Source: Sclerodactyla briareus
Taxonomy: Eukaryota; Echinodermata; Holothuroidea; Dendrochirotida; Sclerodactylidae
Direction of reading: 5' to 3'
NCBI GenBank assembly: GCA_026419785.1
Contig: JAODTK010003076.1
Coordinates: 124,001 to 188,000, forward strand
Length of the DNA stretch: 64,000 nucleotides
Shown here: positions 59,356 to 64,000 of the stretch, piece after piece
Layout: each line of letters starts with the position of its first letter
How positions within the stretch are numbered: the first letter of the stretch is position 1
Notes under the pieces: model-generated
Seen by the model: the letters and a program-made list of their open reading frames with translations, nothing else
What the model was told of the DNA's origin: nothing
Databases searched by the model: none
Made by a program: the position numbers and the translations under genes

Positions 59356-59540
59356 GGGACCACTGTTGAAAGTTGGGTGCACGGTCCCTACTATCATATG
59401 AGGGTCACACGGTGAGAGCAGTCCGCAGTACGGTCCATTGGAACGCCACAAAAATTGCGTTGTCAAAAAAATGATTCAAAATTTAGGTGGAGAAAAGGCC
59501 AAGTTCAATATTGGCCTTAATTGTCGATGGAATGTCCTCA
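59356..59540 (+). repeat. Diverged duplicate, module 1 copy 1
   Basis: Shares GACCACTGTTGAAAGTTGGG, GAACGCCACAAAAATTG and ATGATTCAAAATTTAGGTGG with 60318-60490, in order. Confidence 0.65.
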
Positions 59541-60317
59541 AATGACATAAAAGTGACAAAATTCCGCCTCGAATGCACTAAAAAGTAAACCAATTATATG
59601 TTCGCGCGTGTACTAATTGTGGATTTTGTCCCGTTGCTCCCCCGTTAATCCCGCACCCTCTAATGAAATTTGTGGACCTCATTGGCCGCCTAACTTATAC
59701 ATATTTGTGAGGTTAATCATCCACAACATTCTCATTGACCGTGAAAACTATTATCAACCTCTTTTCGATTACTGAACCATTTAGCAGCCTCCTGTCCGTT
59801 TTCCCTCCTCCCGCGACACGCGTGATCTGGACTGCAGTAGCCTATGCTATCAGACTGCTTGGATTTCCACCGCATGTTTCCTCCAGATACCTGCTACTCG
59901 GAGTTTCCTGGTCTTTCGGGCATTTACTTTCGATATCATTTGGGCAAGTAGATCTAAAGCTAGCTGAATGTTCCCAAACTTTGGGTGGACCCCGTGTTTC
60001 CTTCCTGTAACCGTTATGGAGCAACGAATGTTTGACTTTCTGGCCATAAAGTTAAAGTTGGGGCAGCGAAAATACCGAGGTCCTTAACACAATGTTCAAT
60101 TTTCCATTGATCACAGGATTTTGTGAAAAATCACAAAAAAAATGCCCAGACTCGAAGCTTGGTAGCCTACATGCAGCCTAAAGAACAAACCCGGAGAGTT
60201 TATTTCCGCCATGCTTGCGGGGTGGTGGGGGGGGTGGGGGCTTGCGCAACAACTAAAATTTGGTCTGTTACGCCACTAATTATTTGGCAGAATATCAGCA
60301 ATCAATTTCTTACGGGT

Positions 60318-60490
60318 GACCACTTTTGAAATTTGGGTGCATGCAAGATGCTAAGTCATAAAAAGCTATCGCATATTCGGCACATGAACGCCACAAAATC
60401 TGGCAAAGACATGATTCAAATTCAGGTGAGAATAGTTTATATCCGAAAATTGCCTTACTTTTCGATGGGAATGTTCCAAAGTGAAAATTT
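60318..60490 (+). repeat. Diverged duplicate, module 1 copy 2
   Basis: Shares GACCACTTTTGAAATTTGGG, GAACGCCACAAAATCTG and ATGATTCAAATTCAGGTG with 59356-59540. The separation is about 960 bases. Confidence 0.65.
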
Positions 60491-60947
60491 TTTCTTGAGC
60501 GCTTCCGTGCGCAGTTTTGTTTGGTTGATTTTGTTTTTTTTGTGGGGGGGGGGCGGTTTACTTCCTGTGTTAACTCTTTTGGTCACCTGTCTGGTCCCTG
60601 ATTGAAGGTGCTTGCTCCTCCCATGCGGCTGTGGTCCCAAATAGGAATAAAAAAGGGCCGTACCCCTTGAGATAAAAAAAGCTCAGGCCTATCTGATTGA
60701 TAGTCAAAGAGGGTTCAGTGCAAATGTCGTTGGTCACTGGGATTCTTCAAATTTCGCGCTTCGCCGAACGTCTGGGTTGTTGCCATTGCCCCATTCCATT
60801 GCTCTTCCTTTCCTGACTGTAACCTAAGTTGCAATGGTATTCTAGAATGTCACACACCAAACCCAACCCCTTGAAAATTGATCCCTGAGGCGTTAAGTTT
60901 TTTGGAGAACCTTTTTTAAAATAACAATTTTTTTTAATCACTTTTCA

Positions 60948-61080
60948 GGGATGCTGCCTACTGTCCCAGCACGGAAAGGCCTTTTCCTGCAATCTCGGGG
61001 GTCTGGTCAACGAAAATTTTCCTGGTACGCTACGCGCCAACCAGTTTGGTGGCGCCCCGCTAGTTAGTTATAATCTTGTC
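60948..61080 (+). repeat. Diverged duplicate, module 2 copy 1
   Basis: Shares TTTTCCTGCAATCTCGG, CGAAAATTTTC and CGCGCCAACCAGTTTGGTGG with 61316-61450. Confidence 0.6.
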
Positions 61081-61315
61081 TCGCCCCCATGTTTAACACA
61101 AATCGCCACCACTTGCTCACATGGTCTATGTTCGGGCCTACTATACGTATGTTGGCTATTATCATTTTTGTAGGGCCTTAATAATGACTTTTCCAGTTTA
61201 TCTTTAGATTCGGTTTTACTTGATTACCTTGGGTAAAAGAAGTAATTCGTTTGTCGCGAAATGAAAAAAAATGGTGGTACAGGAATCAAATTTTAGGATG
61301 TCAGTTTACTGCCTG

Positions 61316-61450
61316 AACACGCACGAAAGGTAGCTTCTCCTGCGATCTGGTTCTGTCTTAGCGAAAAATTTTCGTTTCATCTCCGCGCCAACCGATGGTG
61401 GCGCGCCACTCAGATGGTGGGCCGCCACAATGATTAGCCCCCCCCTCACA
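61316..61450 (+). repeat. Diverged duplicate, module 2 copy 2
   Basis: Shares CTTCTCCTGCGATCTGG, CGAAAAATTTTCG and CGCGCCAACCGATGGTGG with 60948-61080, about 370 bases away. Confidence 0.6.
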
Positions 61451-62815
61451 TTTCTCCCCGCGTTCCCTGCATTCATATCAGGCTGAGATCACTGATGCAC
61501 ATTAACACGTCCCTTTACTCTCCTTCGGACAATAATGAGGCTCACTGCTCGGGCTTTGGTGGCATCATGTCATTATTTCGATGCCGAGGATCAGTGGCGG
61601 TGTTAGCCACTCTCTCTGACGTTTCTTCCTCACAGGATCTGGATGCGAGATCAGGGGCGACAATCCATTTCGAAAAGTGTGCATGAACTGCAATTTACTA
61701 TCTGAGCGGAGCGCTGCTATAGGTGGAGAGTATCGCACCAAGAAAATTTTGGCTTTTTATACCCTCCCAAGATCGATGGAAATGGCACTTGCCGGCCTAG
61801 ATGCAAAAATCTGGATGTGTCAATTTGAGTGAGAAAAGAATGTTGAATATTTTCAATCTGCAGAATATAGCAGCCTCATATAGCAACACCATCATCTACG
61901 GCCTCGTCTATACTTTTATGGAAGAATACTCAGCAAGTGATTTCAAACTAAATACCGAGAACCTACTGCAAGTTTACAATTTTACGTGAACAGGTGAAGC
62001 TAGGATGAACCACACCCCCTTCATTTTAGCCAAAATATATGATCGCAAAGTGACAATGTTGAACTATGTATACACCCAGTGTGAAATGTGGTAGATGTCT
62101 TGCCTGGTACGGTATCTAAATGGAGCCCAATAATTTCTTGGGCTCTGATCCTTTGAAAAGTTTCAAGAGAAATAGGTCACTCAGATTGCAGGAAATGGGT
62201 TGGCGCGAGCACACACGAAAATGTTTGAATTTGCAAGCCCCCAGATGACCGGAAATGGCCTATCCGGACAATTAATGATCCTTCATATCACAAATTTTGT
62301 ATCGTGGAAATTTGAAACATTTGGTCTGGAACCCTCGGTCGTATCGTTGCCCCACTTTAACTTTTCAGCCATAATGTTCAAAAATTGCTGTGCCATACTA
62401 CTATTCACCAGTGCGCGGAAATTTCCAGAGCATATCTGAGAAAGATCAGAATCCCAGCAGAAATTTAGGACATTTAGCCGGCTTTAGGCTCCACTGTCCC
62501 ATTCATGATATAAACGTTATGCTATCGAGAGCAGGGAACATCCGAGTAGTAGTTCCCTGTAGACCAAAAAACCCACGCGTTGAAATCCAGGGCCAAAAAA
62601 AAGTCCCCCCCCCCCCTGATAGCCTAGGAATACTGCAGTCAAAATTGCACATGGTTGAGAGGAAGAACCGGACAGAGGCTGGAAGGGTTTGGTAATCCAA
62701 GGGGATGATTGTAGTTTTCACTTTTCAAGTTCAATGAGAATGATGTTGTATTATTTTAAACTATATCTAAAGCTAGGGGTCAATCTCATCATCATCATCA
62801 TAAACATTTTACGTA

Positions 62816-63410
62816 ATGTTCCCTGCGGCATGGTTAGACTGGGGCTCTGATGCGAGCCCGCTTCCACTCTACCTACTGCTGCGGAGCACGGTCCCCTACC
62901 AATTACTGCTAGATCACAACGTACAACCTCCGCCCAGGTTCTTCCGGGGCTACCTCGCCACGCTGACCTGTTACCTTGATCTCCCTAGAATTCTTTACCC
63001 CAGTTATCATCCTGCATTCTTTCAACTGGGCCAAACCACCTCAATTTGCGACTCTGGACACACTCCCTGATTTTTAGCATGACCCAAACGATCTCTAAGC
63101 CCATCAGAAGGCTTCCTATCCTTCAGGTCATGGCCGCACATCTATCTAATCATTCTCATATCAGTTCTGTCCATTCGCATCAAGTCATCTGTTTTGTTAC
63201 TGCCCAGGTCTCACGCCATAGAGCATGCACTCCCAACACAAGCCTCGAAAATCCTCATTTTCATATGATTAGAGACCTCTACATATGATGATGAGAACGC
63301 TCTAGATGTGAGCAATGGCAAAATCTCTCTAAACTTTCTTCCAACCACTCCTATTCTAGCCACTGAACGGGGGCTGAACCTGCCCCACTGCAACACTAGC
63401 ATATCACCCT
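62816..63410 (-). mobile_element. LINE 3' fragment
   Basis: The minus strand reads SVARIGVVGRKFREILPL with KMRIFEACVGS (63,211-63,402). Later frames give LRWFGPVERM and PGRTWAEVVRCDLAV (about 62,880-63,055). These match the usual C-terminal LRWFGHVERM...GRPRKTWLEVV pattern found after the reverse transcriptase in many LINEs. Frames shift between segments, so it is inactive. No catalytic box is present, and the fragment appears 5'-truncated. Confidence 0.75.
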
Positions 63411-63615
63411 AAATAACAAAACTTATAAACTGACTCCAGGGTTTCCTCACCTATACCAATTGACTCTGCTGCTCAAAAATACTCTTACTTCACCTGTAAT
63501 ACTGAAGAGCATTAAAACTGCCACTGATGACAGTTTACTATGATCCATTCATGATTATTGTATTATGGTTCTATTTTGGACCTATTATCTTTGTTCCCTG
63601 TATGCTTTTTTCTAG
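63411..63615. other. Short unassigned stretch
   Basis: AT-rich, ending in a pyrimidine tract and ttttctag, which is the acceptor of the candidate exon that follows. Confidence 0.4.
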
Positions 63616-63718
63616 ATGTTTCCCCAACTATGAAGTTCAGGAAGTGGGAACACAAACCGATTCCTTCCCATCGCAGACACATGCACAAGGAGAACAATTG
63701 CAGCAATCATTATGTGGA
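63616..63718 (+). CDS. Possible exon with TQT motif, unidentified gene
   Basis: Acceptor gcttttttctag, donor gtatga, 103 bases, entering after one base and leaving in phase 0. It reads NYEVQEVGTQTDSFPSQ followed by EQLQQSLCG. GTQTD fits the core of the dynein light chain LC8-binding TQT motif, and its glutamine- and acid-rich surroundings suit a disordered linker. A single TQT is weak evidence. Another plus frame (63558-63941) is open over the same place. The partner exons would lie outside the window. Confidence 0.35.
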
Positions 63719-64000
63719 GTATGATTTTCAGAAATGTTTGTGCAAAGTTTATATGGAATTGTTTGCCATTACAGACCACAGTGACAGGGTTTCTGGTAAC
63801 CCGGTATCCAGGTCCATGACCACGGAAATTCCCAGGGACGCACAAGAATTTCAGACCGCGCATCCCTGGGACGCCACGTGTTTTGAACATCGTCGCACCA
63901 CGAGACGTCTCTTTCTAAAAACGTTTGCAGAACTGCACTGAAAAAGTGATACTGACCTAAAATATACAACAGAAATGATTCTCGCTCGATCTGACGAACA
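63719..64000. other. Window end, no supported feature
   Basis: Overlapping open frames on both strands with no splice or domain support. Confidence 0.35.

Larger units (their letters stand above)
57061..62815. other. Non-coding region with duplicated modules (5.8 kb)
   Basis: Contains diverged repeat pairs at 59356-59540 with 60318-60490, and 60948-61080 with 61316-61450. An inverted partner of about 60005-60085 lies near 62330-62400. G, C and T homopolymers are frequent. Open frames up to 95 codons have no splice or domain support. Confidence 0.5.

Noticed and set aside
63558-63941. 127-residue plus-strand frame at the window end
   Set aside because: It starts upstream of a good acceptor in non-coding-looking DNA, has no domain, and overlaps a better-supported exon in another frame.

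Overview
This is an animal nuclear genome window, not bacterial or viral. It has short exons with GT/AG borders, long AT-rich introns, G and C homopolymers, microsatellites, minisatellites and many decayed transposons. No organism is named by the sequence. The srGAP-type gene, TTAA-flanked MITEs, hAT-like elements, LINE fragments and a tRNA-type SINE suggest a marine invertebrate, perhaps a deuterostome such as an echinoderm, hemichordate or lancelet; that placement is a low-confidence inference.

Positions 1 to about 39,700 (+ strand) hold the 3' part of one gene of the SRGAP family (SLIT-ROBO Rho GTPase-activating protein; F-BAR, RhoGAP, SH3). The 5' end and most of the F-BAR domain lie before the window. 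Exons seen in order are: the end of the F-BAR coiled coil (681-762, 1785-1998, 2793-2876), an acidic linker (12423-12627), the RhoGAP domain in five exons (12701-12761, 13443-13520, 14620-14754, 18470-18575, 20868-21070), a short acidic exon (22209-22280), a frame-broken SH3 exon (26097-26281), a post-SH3 exon (27166-27240), a possible tail exon (30113-30216) and a terminal exon (38876-39310) with AATAAA at 39669. The RhoGAP arginine finger is present. Five exons carry one-base length changes, mostly in or beside short homopolymers. That pattern fits uncorrected sequencing indels better than a pseudogene.

The introns contain a dispersed composite repeat (several copies between 8 and 31.5 kb), a tRNA-like SINE, nested MITEs near 24-25.4 kb, a G-rich block at 11.5 kb, and a 48-bp minisatellite at 35.0-37.0 kb split by an inserted hAT-like element.

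From 39.7 to 49.3 kb there is no recognisable gene: two more copies of the TTAA MITE, a 47-bp minisatellite and a degenerate 150/300-bp tandem array. From 49.3 to 56.3 kb come two phase-compatible minus-strand exons of an unknown gene and a minus-strand LINE reverse transcriptase interrupted in frame by a 1.24-kb TIR element. A second copy of that element lies inverted 2.2 kb away. A CpG-rich, promoter-like stretch follows.

From 57 to 64 kb there are diverged duplicated noncoding modules, a second minus-strand LINE 3' fragment (62.8-63.4 kb) and a possible + strand exon with a TQT motif near the end. I see no operons, CRISPR arrays, rRNA or clear tRNA genes, and no convincing new multi-gene system. 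The most informative signals are the nested transposon history and the indel pattern in the srGAP-like gene.
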